From NCBI RefSeq assembly GCF_016411865.1, contig NZ_JAEKJA010000001.1, positions 434,001 through 498,000 of the forward strand: DNA of 64,000 nucleotides. The letters are read 5' to 3'. A model generated the notes under the pieces. It did no database searches. It was not told the DNA's origin and was given only the letters and a program-made list of their open reading frames with translations. The translations under genes were made by a program, and so were the position numbers. Source of the stretch: Acuticoccus mangrovi. Its GTDB lineage: Bacteria > Pseudomonadota > Alphaproteobacteria > Rhizobiales > Amorphaceae. The stretch's first letter is position 1, and each line of letters opens with the position of its first letter. This document shows positions 9,824 through 18,110 of this stretch, piece after piece.

Positions 9824-9918
9824 GATCGTTTCATGAAATGATCTAAAGGTTTGGAACGCGATGCACATGGGTCCGTTGGACTCATGTGGCCGATCCGAGG
9901 GCACGGCCCCCATCGGCC
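9824..9918 (+). promoter_or_regulatory. Three consecutive dyads between dnaE and sldB-like gene
   Basis: 9824-9843 is a 20-bp palindrome centred on TTTCATGAAA with one imperfect pair. 9864-9888 is a hairpin with 11-bp arms (CACATGGGTCC / GGACTCATGTG, one G-U pair) and a 3-base loop. 9888-9894 and 9912-9918 pair as GGCCGAT / ATCGGCC. The first could be a DNA operator, the second a terminator of dnaE or a leader hairpin of the dehydrogenase mRNA. None has a clear U-tract. The AAAGAGG ribosome site for the next gene follows at about 9932. Confidence 0.4.
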
Positions 9919-9943
9919 GTTCTCGCGGACCAAAGAGGTCACT

Positions 9944-10327
9944 ATGTCTGACAATTCAGCCCATGGAGCGCGCCGTGGCGGCGGGTTCTGGGCATTGCTC
10001 GCGCTGGCGCTCGTCATCGGCGTGCTCGGCGCCGTCATCCTCGCGGGTGGCGCGTGGCTCATCGCTCTCGGCGGAAGCTGGTATTATGGGATCGCCGGAT
10101 TGGGCCTCGTGCTCACCGCGATCCTCCTGGTGCGCCGACAGATGGCGGCCGTCTATCTCTACCTCGCCGTGTGGGTCTCGACGCTCGTCTGGGCCTACTG
10201 GGAGGTCGGTCTCGATCTGTGGGCGCAGGTGCCCCGCCTCGTGGCGCCGACGCTCGTGCTGATCGCCGTGCTGTGCGCCATTCCCGCCCTGAGCTCCCGC
10301 CCCACAGCCCGACAGGTGCCGGCATGA
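9944..10327 (+). CDS. sldB: Membrane anchor subunit of PQQ dehydrogenase (SldB-like)
   Basis: A 127-residue very hydrophobic protein with about four to five membrane helices (for example WALLALALVIGVLGAVILAG and YYGIAGLGLVLTAILLV, then YLYLAVWVSTLVWAYWEVG). It matches the N-terminal membrane domain of glucose/quinate-type PQQ dehydrogenases, here a separate gene. A membrane protein of about 126 residues immediately upstream of a PQQ subunit of about 740 residues is the SldB-SldA arrangement of Gluconobacter polyol dehydrogenase. Its expected role is to anchor the catalytic subunit and pass electrons to ubiquinone. The ATG at 9944 has an AAAGAGG ribosome site; the stop overlaps the next ATG (ATGA). 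Confidence 0.72.
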   Translation: MSDNSAHGARRGGGFWALLALALVIGVLGAVILAGGAWLIALGGSWYYGIAGLGLVLTAILLVRRQMAAVYLYLAVWVSTLVWAYWEVGLDLWAQVPRLVAPTLVLIAVLCAIPALSSRPTARQVPA

Positions 10328-12531
10328 GACGCACCCTGATCATCGTCGCGCCGCTCTTGACGCTCGCCGTCGCGGCGCACGCCCAGACCCCATCGGCCGA
10401 CACCCCCGCCGCCGCGGCGCCTCCCGCGTCGGAGGCGCCCGCGACATCCACGCCGCCCGCCTCCGCGGCACCGGCGCCCTCGTCGGGCGCGGCGGCAGGC
10501 GAGACGCCGGCCGAGGCGGATAGCCCCGCATCGACCGCCGACGCCACCGCGCCGGTGGCGCCTGCCGCTCCGGAGAAGACGGGCGTCGACGTCGCCCGCT
10601 CGCAGCCTGCCGTCGGAGCGGATTGGCCGTTCTACGGCGGTGGGTCGGGGGCGACGCGCTATTCGCCGCTCGACCAGATCACGCCGCAGAATGTCGGCGG
10701 GCTGGAGCGCGCCTTCGTCTACCGCACCGGCGACATGCCGACCGGCACGGCGAAGGGCAAGTATGCCGCCGAGACGACCCCGCTGAAGGTGGGCGACGAT
10801 CTCCTGATGTGCTCGGCGAAGAACGTCCTCATCTCGATCGACGCCGCGGACGGCACCGAGAACTGGCGCTACGATCCCGGCGTCTCCAACGACGCGATCC
10901 CCTATTCGGCCTCGTGCCGCGGTGTCGCGACCTACACCGATCCGGACAAGGGTGCCGACGAGGCGTGCGCCACGCGCGTCATCGAAGGCACCATCGACGC
11001 GCGTCTCATCGCCGTCGACATCGCGACGGGCAAGCCCTGCGAGGAGTTCGGCGAGAACGGCGCGGTGGACCTCTGGAAGGACATCGGCAAGAGGGTGCCC
11101 GGCTGGTACGCGGTGACGGCGCCACCCGTGGTGGTGCGCGGGATCATCGTCACCGGCGCACAGGTGAAGGACGGGCAGGCCGAGGACGCCCCGTCCGGCG
11201 TGATCCGCGGCTTCGACGCCGTGACCGGCGCCTTCGTGTGGGCCTTCGACCTCGGCGCGCCGGATCAGAATATCGACGGGCCGCCCGAGGGCGAGACGTA
11301 CACGCGCGGCACACCCAACATGTGGACCGCCGCCGTCGCCGACGAAGAGCTCGGCTACGTCTATCTGCCGCTCGGCAACTCCTCGGTGGACTACTATGCC
11401 GGCAACCGCTCCGAGGCGGAGAACGACTACTCCACCTCGCTCGTCGCCCTCGACGTGACGACGGGGCGCCCGGTGTGGACGTTCCAAACCGTCCGCCGCG
11501 ACGTGTGGGATTACGACCTCGGCAGCCAGGTTAGCCTCGTCGACTTCCCGGCGGAATCGGGATCGGTTCCGGCGCTCGTCCTGCCCTCCAAGCAGGGCGA
11601 CATCTACATCCTCAACCGGAAGACCGGCGAGAGCCTCTTCGGCGTGGAGGACTTCACGGTCGCCTCGCGCGGCGACGTTGAGCCGGACGACCTCGCGCAG
11701 AGCCAGCCGACGTCCGCCTACCACACGCTGCGCGGGCCCGACCTCACCGAAGCCGACATGTGGGGCTTCACCCCCATCGATCAGCTCTGGTGCCGGATCC
11801 AGTTCCGCCTCGCCAACTATTCGGGCTTCTTCACGCCGCCCTCGGCGGACCGGCCCTACATCCAGTATCCGGGGTATAATGGCGGCTCGGACTGGGGCTC
11901 GGTGGCGGTCGACACCGAGGACGGGATCATCGTCGCGAACTACAACGACATTCCGAACTTCAACCGCCTGATCCCGCGGGCCGAAGCCGACGAGCGCGGG
12001 CTGAAGCCCATCAACGAGACGCCGGCCGGCGCCAAGGGCGGCGCCAATGCCGAGGGCGAGGGTGATCCCCAGACCGGCTCGCCCTATGCCATCGACGTCA
12101 ACGCCGGCTGGCGCAGCGCGCTGACGGGGATGCCTTGCACTCGGCCCCCCTATGGCGGGATCCGGGCGATCGACCTCAAGACGGGCGAGACGCTGTGGGA
12201 CCGCCCGCTCGGCACGGCTCGTCGGAACGGGCCGTTCGGCATCCCCTCCTATCTGCCCTTCAACATCGGGACGCCCAACAACGGCGGGTCGGTGGTGACG
12301 GCCGGCGGCCTCGTCTTCATCGGCGCGGCGACGGACGATCTCTTCCGGGCGATCGACCTCAAGACCGGCAAGACGCTGTGGCAGGACGTGCTGCCGGCGG
12401 GCGGCCAGGCGAACCCCATCACCTACGAGGTGAACGGCGAGGAGTATGTGCTGATCGCCGCAACCGGCCACCACTTCATGGAGACGCCGGTGGGCGACTA
12501 CATCATCGCCTATAAGCTGCCGAAGAGCTGA
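10324..12531 (+). CDS. sldA: Periplasmic PQQ-dependent polyol/glucose-type dehydrogenase (SldA-like)
   Basis: A 735-residue quinoprotein that oxidises a sugar or polyol in the periplasm. A signal peptide (MRRTLIIVAPLLTLAVAAHA) is followed by an unusually Ala/Pro/Ser-rich linker to about residue 95, then the eight-bladed beta-propeller with family signatures WPFYGGGSGATRYSPLDQI, YDLGSQVSLVDFP, NNGGSVVTAGGLVFIGAATD and a DLFRAIDLKTGKTLW blade. The N-terminal membrane domain of Gcd is absent and supplied by the overlapping upstream gene. No cytochrome domain is seen. The true substrate (glucose, sorbitol, glycerol, quinate) cannot be read from sequence; the symbol is assigned from the two-gene arrangement. 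Confidence 0.78.
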   Translation: MRRTLIIVAPLLTLAVAAHAQTPSADTPAAAAPPASEAPATSTPPASAAPAPSSGAAAGETPAEADSPASTADATAPVAPAAPEKTGVDVARSQPAVGADWPFYGGGSGATRYSPLDQITPQNVGGLERAFVYRTGDMPTGTAKGKYAAETTPLKVGDDLLMCSAKNVLISIDAADGTENWRYDPGVSNDAIPYSASCRGVATYTDPDKGADEACATRVIEGTIDARLIAVDIATGKPCEEFGENGAVDLWKDIGKRVPGWYAVTAPPVVVRGIIVTGAQVKDGQAEDAPSGVIRGFDAVTGAFVWAFDLGAPDQNIDGPPEGETYTRGTPNMWTAAVADEELGYVYLPLGNSSVDYYAGNRSEAENDYSTSLVALDVTTGRPVWTFQTVRRDVWDYDLGSQVSLVDFPAESGSVPALVLPSKQGDIYILNRKTGESLFGVEDFTVASRGDVEPDDLAQSQPTSAYHTLRGPDLTEADMWGFTPIDQLWCRIQFRLANYSGFFTPPSADRPYIQYPGYNGGSDWGSVAVDTEDGIIVANYNDIPNFNRLIPRAEADERGLKPINETPAGAKGGANAEGEGDPQTGSPYAIDVNAGWRSALTGMPCTRPPYGGIRAIDLKTGETLWDRPLGTARRNGPFGIPSYLPFNIGTPNNGGSVVTAGGLVFIGAATDDLFRAIDLKTGKTLWQDVLPAGGQANPITYEVNGEEYVLIAATGHHFMETPVGDYIIAYKLPKS

Positions 12532-12543
12532 CGGCGACAGGCG

Positions 12544-12570
12544 AGGCGGCGTACCGCGGGTACGCCGCCT
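12544..12570. terminator. Perfect hairpin between convergent genes
   Basis: AGGCGGCGTACC and GGTACGCCGCCT form a perfect 12-bp stem with a 3-base loop. It lies 13 bp after the sldA stop and directly abuts the stop of the leftward hydratase gene, so it can act as a bidirectional terminator. No long U-tract follows on either strand. Confidence 0.7.
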
Positions 12571-13359
12571 TCAGACGAAGCGCACGCGCGTGTCGGCGAA
12601 GGGCGTGCCCTTGTAGCGCGCCTCGAAGGTGGCTCCGGCCTCGATGGGCCAGGCGTCGGTCAACGTGCCGGTGGAGATGATCTCGCCGGCCTGAAGCGGC
12701 GGGCCGCCGTCCCGTGCGATGGTGTCCACCAGGAAGCGCAGCGCCGACACCGGCCCGTCGAGAACGTTCATCCCATGGCCGGTCTCGACGAGCTCGCCGT
12801 TCCGCCTCAGCTCGAGCTCCAGATCGGGCAGAAGCCCGCTCCACGCCGGGTCGTTGGGCACGGCGGGGCCGAGGAGGAGGGCGCGGTGGAGCGCTCCCGT
12901 CACCACGCAGTCCGCGAGGCTGAAGCGCCAGCCGGGATAGACGGAATCGACGATCTCGAAGGCCGGCGCGAACCACTCGATGATGCCGAGGAGCGCGGTC
13001 TCGTCCATTCCCGCCTCGGGGGCGGCGGCGAGCTTGAGCGCGACTTCCGGTTCAAGCCGCGGCTCGCAGAAGGGCGCGACCTCCACCACCCACTCCCCCG
13101 CGAACGGGACCAGCGTCCTGTCGGTCACGACCCCCCACATCGGCCCGTCGACGCCGTAGCGCTCCCAGATGGTGCGGTTGGTGAAGCCGATCTTGCGGCC
13201 GACCATCGTGCCGCCCCGGATCGCCTGGAACTCGGCCGCGGCGGCATAGGCCGTCGGCATGTCGAAGCTCGGGTCGATCTCGGAAAAGGGGGCGATTTGG
13301 CGGGCGGTGGCGGTGGCGTCGGCCGCGGCGGCAGCGATGGCGCGGGGGTCGAGGGGCAT
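12571..13359 (-). CDS. Fumarylacetoacetase/2-oxopent-4-enoate hydratase-family protein
   Basis: A 262-residue protein of the FAH superfamily, MhpD-like branch (2-keto-4-pentenoate hydratase or 4-oxalocrotonate decarboxylase type). Visible features are RGGTMVGRKIGFTNRTIWERYGVDGPMWG near the N-terminal third, the acidic metal ligands in CEPRLEPEVALKL (ExE pattern) and DCVVTGALHRA, and the late VISTGTLTDAWP-like segment read here as EIISTGTLTDAWPIEAG. The ATG at 13359 (MPLDPRAIAAAA) is chosen over an upstream extension of low character. It is transcribed with the HAD phosphatase and the transporter but has no aromatic-degradation neighbours, so its substrate is open. Confidence 0.8.
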   Translation of the reverse strand: MPLDPRAIAAAAADATATARQIAPFSEIDPSFDMPTAYAAAAEFQAIRGGTMVGRKIGFTNRTIWERYGVDGPMWGVVTDRTLVPFAGEWVVEVAPFCEPRLEPEVALKLAAAPEAGMDETALLGIIEWFAPAFEIVDSVYPGWRFSLADCVVTGALHRALLLGPAVPNDPAWSGLLPDLELELRRNGELVETGHGMNVLDGPVSALRFLVDTIARDGGPPLQAGEIISTGTLTDAWPIEAGATFEARYKGTPFADTRVRFV

Positions 13360-13444
13360 CGTGCTTGTGTCCTTGGACGGCGCGAGCGTGGCCGTCGGTC
13401 GAGGAGTGACGCAGGCAACGCGCGCGATCAAGCCCACCCGGGCG

Positions 13445-14107
13445 TCAGGGCAGCCGATCGATGGCGCCGGCGAGATCGGCGTGGCTCGCGATCGTGATGC
13501 GCGCGCCGGCCGCGGTCAGGCGATCGGCGTGGTGCGGGCCGCAGTGGCTCGCCCCGGCGAAGCCGATCACCGTCATGCCGGCGGCGACGCCCGCCGTCAC
13601 GCCGGCGACGCTGTCCTCCACCACGACGGTGCGCTCGGGGGTGACCCCCATCGCGGCGGCGGCATAGAGGAAGATGTCCGGCGCGGGCTTGCCGTGGGCG
13701 ACGAGGCTCGCGGAGAAGATGTGCGGGTAGAAGATCTCCACGAGGTCCGTGACGATCAGCGCCAGCAGGAGCTTCGCCGGGCGGCTCGACGAGGCGACGC
13801 ACATCGGCAGGCCAAGCCCCCGTGCGACCTCGCCGACCGGGCCGATCGCCTTCAGCTGCGCCGGGTAGGCGGCGAGGATCTGCCGATCCACCCGGTCCTC
13901 GAAGTCGGCGGGAAGGGGGGCGCCCCGCTCCTCGCCGACGCGACGATAGACGTCGGCGCTCGGCACGCCGGCAAAGCGGCGGGCCATCTCCTCGGCGTCG
14001 ATCGGATAGCCCTCCGCCGTCAGCGCGGCGGCATCGATGCGGCAGGAGATCGTCTCACTGTCGACGAGCACGCCGTCGCAGTCGAAGATGACGAGATCCG
14101 GGATCAC
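13445..14107 (-). CDS. HAD-family phosphatase (beta-phosphoglucomutase-like)
   Basis: A 220-residue haloacid dehalogenase-superfamily hydrolase. Motif I is FDCDGVLVDSE with the nucleophile and acid aspartates, motif II is ASSSR, motif III is the lysine in GKPAPD and motif IV is VVEDSVAGVTAG. A helical cap follows motif I (about residues 18-80). The overall pattern is that of small-sugar-phosphate phosphatases and phosphoglucomutases. The ATG at 14107 lies 12 bp downstream of the transporter stop, so the two probably share an mRNA. The substrate is not predictable. Confidence 0.88.
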   Translation of the reverse strand: MIPDLVIFDCDGVLVDSETISCRIDAAALTAEGYPIDAEEMARRFAGVPSADVYRRVGEERGAPLPADFEDRVDRQILAAYPAQLKAIGPVGEVARGLGLPMCVASSSRPAKLLLALIVTDLVEIFYPHIFSASLVAHGKPAPDIFLYAAAAMGVTPERTVVVEDSVAGVTAGVAAGMTVIGFAGASHCGPHHADRLTAAGARITIASHADLAGAIDRLP

Positions 14108-14119
14108 GGCGGACTCGCC

Positions 14120-15367
14120 TCAGTGCGACCCAGGGGAGCCGACCGAGAAGAGCCGGCCCTTTTCGGTGATGAGGACGAGGATCAGCGAGGCGACGCCGAA
14201 GACGAAATAGCCCGTCACCAGCGGCGTGGTGCTGCCGGCGTAGTGCTGGCCGACATACCAGCCGAGGCCCGCCGCGATCCCCGTCGTGGCGGCGCCGACG
14301 AAGGAGGAGGCGGTGCCCGCGATGTGGCCCATCGGCTCCATCGCCAGCGAGTTGAAGTTCGGCATGATGAAGCCGAAGCAGAAGAGGTTGAGCGCGATCA
14401 GGACGACGAAGATCCCGAGATGGGCGTCACCGGTCGTGTAGACGAGCACGACGTGGACCGCCGACACCGCGACGAAGCCCACCACCGCGCCGTGCGACAG
14501 GCGGCGCATGCCGAGGCGGCCGACGAGCTGGCTGTTGCAGAAGGAGGCGAACACCAGCGCGAGGGCGACGCAGCCGAACAGAACCGGGAACCAGTCGCCG
14601 ACGCCGTAGACCTCGGTGAAGATCTGCTGGGACGAGTTGATGTAGCTCATCATCGAGCCGAACACGGCGCCGGTGGCGAGCGTGTAGCCGAGCGTCTGCG
14701 GCGTCTTCAGGATCATGGCGAAGGCGTGCACGAGCCACCTGAAGGAGAGCGGGGCCCGGTCCTCCGGATGGCGCGTCTCCGGCAGACGCAGGAGCATCCA
14801 GAAGAACACGCCGACGGAAAGGGCGAAGAGGAAGCCGAAGATCAGGTGCCAGGAGCCGAAGACGAGCCAGAAGCCGCCGACGGAGGGGGCGATCACCGGC
14901 ACGATGATGAACACCATCATGACGAAGCTCATGACTTCGGCCATGCGGCGCCCGCCGTAGATGTCGCGCACGATGGCGATGGCGATGACGCGCGGCGAGG
15001 CGTTGGCGACGCCCTGGATGAAGCGGGCGGCGAGGAGCATCTCGAAGCTGCCGGCGACCATGCACAGGAACGAGGCGGCGGCGTAGAGGCCGAGGCCGAA
15101 GAGGAGGACGGCGCGCCGCCCGAAGCGGTCCGACAGAGGCCCGTAGATGATCTGCCCCGCGGCGAAGCCCAGCACGTAGTCGGTGACGACGAGCTGGCGG
15201 GCGTTGGGATCGGTGATGTCGAACATCTCGTCGATCTGCGGCAGGGCCGGAAGCATGATGTCGATGGAAAACGCCGTCAGCGCCATCAGCGCTGCCATCA
15301 TCGCAATGAATTCGGGGAAGGCCGGCATCTTGCGGGACGCGACGGCCAGGGTGCTCTGAGCTGGCAT
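14120..15367 (-). CDS. MFS multidrug exporter, Bcr/CflA-type
   Basis: A 415-residue major facilitator with 12 predicted membrane helices, starting MPAQSTLAVASRKMPAFPEF. The loop 2-3 motif A is clear (IYGPLSDRFGRR), and the first helix carries the drug-proton antiporter sequence FSIDIMLPALPQI typical of Bcr/CflA exporters. It is an inner-membrane proton-driven exporter, possibly for drugs or a metabolite. It leads a minus-strand group with the HAD and hydratase genes. The 177 bp upstream to 15544 contain an AT-richer patch (TTATCCCTCATAACC) that may hold its promoter and nothing else recognised. Confidence 0.87.
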   Translation of the reverse strand: MPAQSTLAVASRKMPAFPEFIAMMAALMALTAFSIDIMLPALPQIDEMFDITDPNARQLVVTDYVLGFAAGQIIYGPLSDRFGRRAVLLFGLGLYAAASFLCMVAGSFEMLLAARFIQGVANASPRVIAIAIVRDIYGGRRMAEVMSFVMMVFIIVPVIAPSVGGFWLVFGSWHLIFGFLFALSVGVFFWMLLRLPETRHPEDRAPLSFRWLVHAFAMILKTPQTLGYTLATGAVFGSMMSYINSSQQIFTEVYGVGDWFPVLFGCVALALVFASFCNSQLVGRLGMRRLSHGAVVGFVAVSAVHVVLVYTTGDAHLGIFVVLIALNLFCFGFIMPNFNSLAMEPMGHIAGTASSFVGAATTGIAAGLGWYVGQHYAGSTTPLVTGYFVFGVASLILVLITEKGRLFSVGSPGSH

Positions 15368-15544
15368 AAAATCCGACGGGATTGGAATGATTATCCCTCA
15401 TAACCTAGACCGGCGCGGAGCCAACGCCAGTGGCGCAGAGCTCAACGGACGCAGCTATGCGGTGGACGCAGGGCCTGGTTTGAGGATCCAGCAAATCCGC
15501 CACCGACGGGCCATACTCACGAAAGCGTGACCTTTGCGTCCCGA

Positions 15545-16600
15545 TCAGGCGAGCCCGTCGAGGATGACGAAGTCCGGGCCGCTCCGGCTGTCGCTGTCGG
15601 CCGGAAGGTCGGTGACGAGGAGGACCGATCCGGGCCGCACCTCGCCGAGCATGTCGACGACCGGGGCCCAGTCCTCCACCGAGATGCGGGCGAGGACGTC
15701 GTGCGGGCTCGCCGCGTCGCGCCCCTCGACGGCGATCGGGTGGGCGAGCCAGGTGAAGGTGCCGTCGTCGGGATTGGCGTCGAGCATCTTGTACATGTGG
15801 GTCCCGAGGGGGGTGTCGGGATCCTTGATCGCGATCGGCGAGGCGAGCACCTCCACTCCGTCCTTCAGCACCTGGAGCCGCTTGTCGGCGCCGGAGATGA
15901 CGATCGAGACCACGTCCGCCGTGTCGGTGGTCGCGTCGGTGTCGTGGTGGGATTTCAGGGCCGCTTCGGCGATGGCCTTCGCCGCGTCCGCCTCTGCTTC
16001 GGGCGGCAGCACGAGGCCGGGATGGACGACGATCTCTGGAGCGCTCGCCTCGTTCACGATCAGCACCGGCACCCCGAGGTGGGTGATGCCGAAGAGCTTC
16101 TCGGAGAACTCCATCGGCAGCCGCACGCATCCGTGGGAGGCCGGATAGCCGGGCAGATGGCCCGCGTGGAGGGCGATCCCGCTCCAGGTGAGGCGCTGCA
16201 TGTTGGGCATCGGGGCGTCGTTGTAGGTCGAGGAGTGGTGGTGCTTGTCCTTCTGCAGCACCACGAAGATTCCCGTCGGCGTGGTATGGCCGGGCTTACC
16301 GGTGGAGCAGGTCGAGACGCCGATCTCGACGCCGTTGCGGTAGACGTGGACGAGCTGTTCCGGCAGCGAGACGACCACCGCCACGGGGCCGTCCGGGGCA
16401 ATGTCGGGCTCCCAGATGAAGCCGCCGGCCGGCAGGGTGCGGGCGTCGAGGAGGTGGGACGGTCGGTCGGGTCGCGGACGCGGCAGCGGCTCGGCGAGAC
16501 CCGCGGGGATCAACAAGGACCCGGCGGCGGCAACGCTGGTCGCCAGAAGGGTGCGGCGGGTCGGCCCGGCGGTCGGCCTCGTTATCGGTCGTTGCTCCAC
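15545..16600 (-). CDS. Tat-exported L,D-transpeptidase (YkuD) with a second degenerate YkuD-like half
   Basis: A 351-residue periplasmic peptidoglycan cross-linking enzyme. A twin-arginine signal (TRRTLLATSVAAAGSLLIPA, arginines 15-16) is followed by a YkuD domain at about 70-200 with LHAGHLPGYPASHGCVRLP; the nucleophile is Cys158. From about residue 233 the sequence restarts with KRLQVLKDGVEVLASPIAI and PDTPLGTHMYKML, resembling the opening QLVHVYRNGVEIG and TTPTGIFVVLQ of the first domain, but without a His/Cys active site. This suggests an internal duplication with an inactive C-terminal copy. It lies between the MFS gene and ispDF, all on the minus strand. Confidence 0.9.
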   Translation of the reverse strand: MEQRPITRPTAGPTRRTLLATSVAAAGSLLIPAGLAEPLPRPRPDRPSHLLDARTLPAGGFIWEPDIAPDGPVAVVVSLPEQLVHVYRNGVEIGVSTCSTGKPGHTTPTGIFVVLQKDKHHHSSTYNDAPMPNMQRLTWSGIALHAGHLPGYPASHGCVRLPMEFSEKLFGITHLGVPVLIVNEASAPEIVVHPGLVLPPEAEADAAKAIAEAALKSHHDTDATTDTADVVSIVISGADKRLQVLKDGVEVLASPIAIKDPDTPLGTHMYKMLDANPDDGTFTWLAHPIAVEGRDAASPHDVLARISVEDWAPVVDMLGEVRPGSVLLVTDLPADSDSRSGPDFVILDGLA

Positions 16601-16766
16601 ATCGTCTCGGCGAAAGTGTGGCCGAGACCGCCGACGCTGTCGCCTACCGGGACCGTCCTGCCGACGCGTCGGGAGACGTTTTCCACGACGAACGAAATCT
16701 ATCTCTCGGAACGCCGATCATTACGGCGGTGAGTGCGGATATGATGCGTCTCTGACGTTGCGTGCC

Positions 16767-17897
16767 CTAGCTGCGTAAGATCGTTGCGACGGCCTCGGCG
16801 GCGATGCCTTCTCCGCGGCCGGTGAAGCCGAGGCGCTCGGTCGTCGTCGCCTTGACCGAGACGCGTTCGACGGCGATGCCGACGATCTCGGCGATGCGCC
16901 GTCGCATCGCCTCGCGCACCGGGCCGATCTTCGGGCGCTCGCAGATGATCGTGAGGTCGACATGGCAGATCTCGCCCGCCGCCCGCACCCGATCGGCGGC
17001 GAACGCCAGGAACTGGTCCGACGCCGCCCCCTTCCAGGCGGGATCGGAGGGCGGGAAGTGATGGCCGATGTCGCCGTCGCCGATCGCGCCGAAGAGAGCG
17101 TCTGTGATGGCGTGGAGGGCGACATCGGCGTCCGAATGGCCGGCGAGGTGGAACGGGGCGTCGAGGGTGAGGCCGCCGAGGATGAGGGGACCCCCCGGCG
17201 TGAGACGGTGGACGTCGAACCCCTTGCCGACGGCCGGGTAGGTGAGGCGGGCTGCGGGGAGGTCGTCGGGGGTGGTGATCTTGTGGTTGGTGCGCTCGCC
17301 CTCCACCACCCGCACCGGGTGGCCGGCCGCCTCCATCACCATTGCATCGTCGGTGGCGCCGCCCGGCATTGCGGCGTGGGCGGCGCGGAGGGCGGCGAAG
17401 CGAAAGCCCTGGGGGGTCTGCGCCTGCGCGAGGCCGTCGCGCGGCACGGTGCCGGCGACGCGGCCATGGTCGATCCGCTTCAGCGTGTCGGCGACGGGAA
17501 CGGCGGGGATCACCGCATCGGCATCGTCGAGCGCCCGCGCCACGCGATCGATGAGGGCGGCGCTGAGGAAGGGGCGGGCGCCGTCGTGGACGAGCACCCT
17601 TTCGGGCGGATCCACGGCGAGGTGGGCGAGGGCGGCCGCGACGGAGGCCTGCCGGGTGTCGCCGCCGGTGACGACCTCCACCCGATCCGCCCGCGGGCCC
17701 ACCGCGGCGCGGAAGGCGCCCTCGTCGCCCGCGCCGATGACGGCGACGACACGGCGGATCGCAGCGTGGGCGAGGAAGGCGTCGAGGGCGCGGGCGAGGA
17801 CGGTGCTCCCATCGAGGGGGAGGTACTGCTTGGGCGCGTCGCCGCCGAACCGGGTGCCACGGCCGGCGGCGAGCACCACTGCATCGATTGACATCAT
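16767..17897 (-). CDS. ispDF: Bifunctional IspD/IspF of the MEP isoprenoid pathway
   Basis: A 376-residue fusion. Residues 1-220 are IspD (MEP cytidylyltransferase) with the nucleotide-binding VVLAAGRGTRFGGDAPKQYL and VHDGARPFLS. Residues 222-376 are IspF (MECDP synthase) with the zinc site GKGFDVHRL, HLAGHSDADVALHA and TTERLGFTGRGEGIAAEAV. It catalyses steps 3 and 5 of isopentenyl diphosphate synthesis in the cytosol. The fusion is typical of alphaproteobacteria and some epsilonproteobacteria. Adjacent ATGs at 17897 and 17894 are both plausible starts; a longer in-frame extension to 17969 lacks family similarity. It is divergent from dusB. Confidence 0.95.
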   Translation of the reverse strand: MMSIDAVVLAAGRGTRFGGDAPKQYLPLDGSTVLARALDAFLAHAAIRRVVAVIGAGDEGAFRAAVGPRADRVEVVTGGDTRQASVAAALAHLAVDPPERVLVHDGARPFLSAALIDRVARALDDADAVIPAVPVADTLKRIDHGRVAGTVPRDGLAQAQTPQGFRFAALRAAHAAMPGGATDDAMVMEAAGHPVRVVEGERTNHKITTPDDLPAARLTYPAVGKGFDVHRLTPGGPLILGGLTLDAPFHLAGHSDADVALHAITDALFGAIGDGDIGHHFPPSDPAWKGAASDQFLAFAADRVRAAGEICHVDLTIICERPKIGPVREAMRRRIAEIVGIAVERVSVKATTTERLGFTGRGEGIAAEAVATILRS

Positions 17898-18052
17898 GGA
17901 GGGCCTGTTTCTATCGCCATGAAGCCTATAGAGGCATTCATTGCAGAAATCGCGCACGCCGTGCCTCATCCGCAGGCGCCCTGGCGTTTCGACCGAGGCG
18001 GACCCCTTGCCGTCTGCTTTCTCGGGATGGCATACGCATCAACACTTGCCAA

Positions 18053-18074
18053 TTTTGATACCATGGTCAAAATG
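18053..18074. promoter_or_regulatory. Inverted repeat in the ispDF/dusB divergent gap
   Basis: ATTTTGA (18053-18059) and TCAAAAT (18068-18074) form a perfect 7-bp dyad around ACCATGG, in the AT-richest part of the 213-bp divergent region. It could bind a dimeric regulator of ispDF or dusB-ntrBC. It does not resemble the NtrC consensus. An in-frame ATG at 18063 within it would extend DusB by 16 residues. Confidence 0.3.
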
Positions 18075-18110
18075 TGGGCAAGAGTGCATCTGGAAGGCAG
18101 CAATTCGCCT

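Noticed and set aside
6277-10062. A very long minus-strand open frame opposite dnaE
   Set aside because: Its product is Arg/His/Glu-rich low-complexity sequence with no domain, as expected from the antisense of a GC-rich gene; dnaE is unmistakable on the plus strand.
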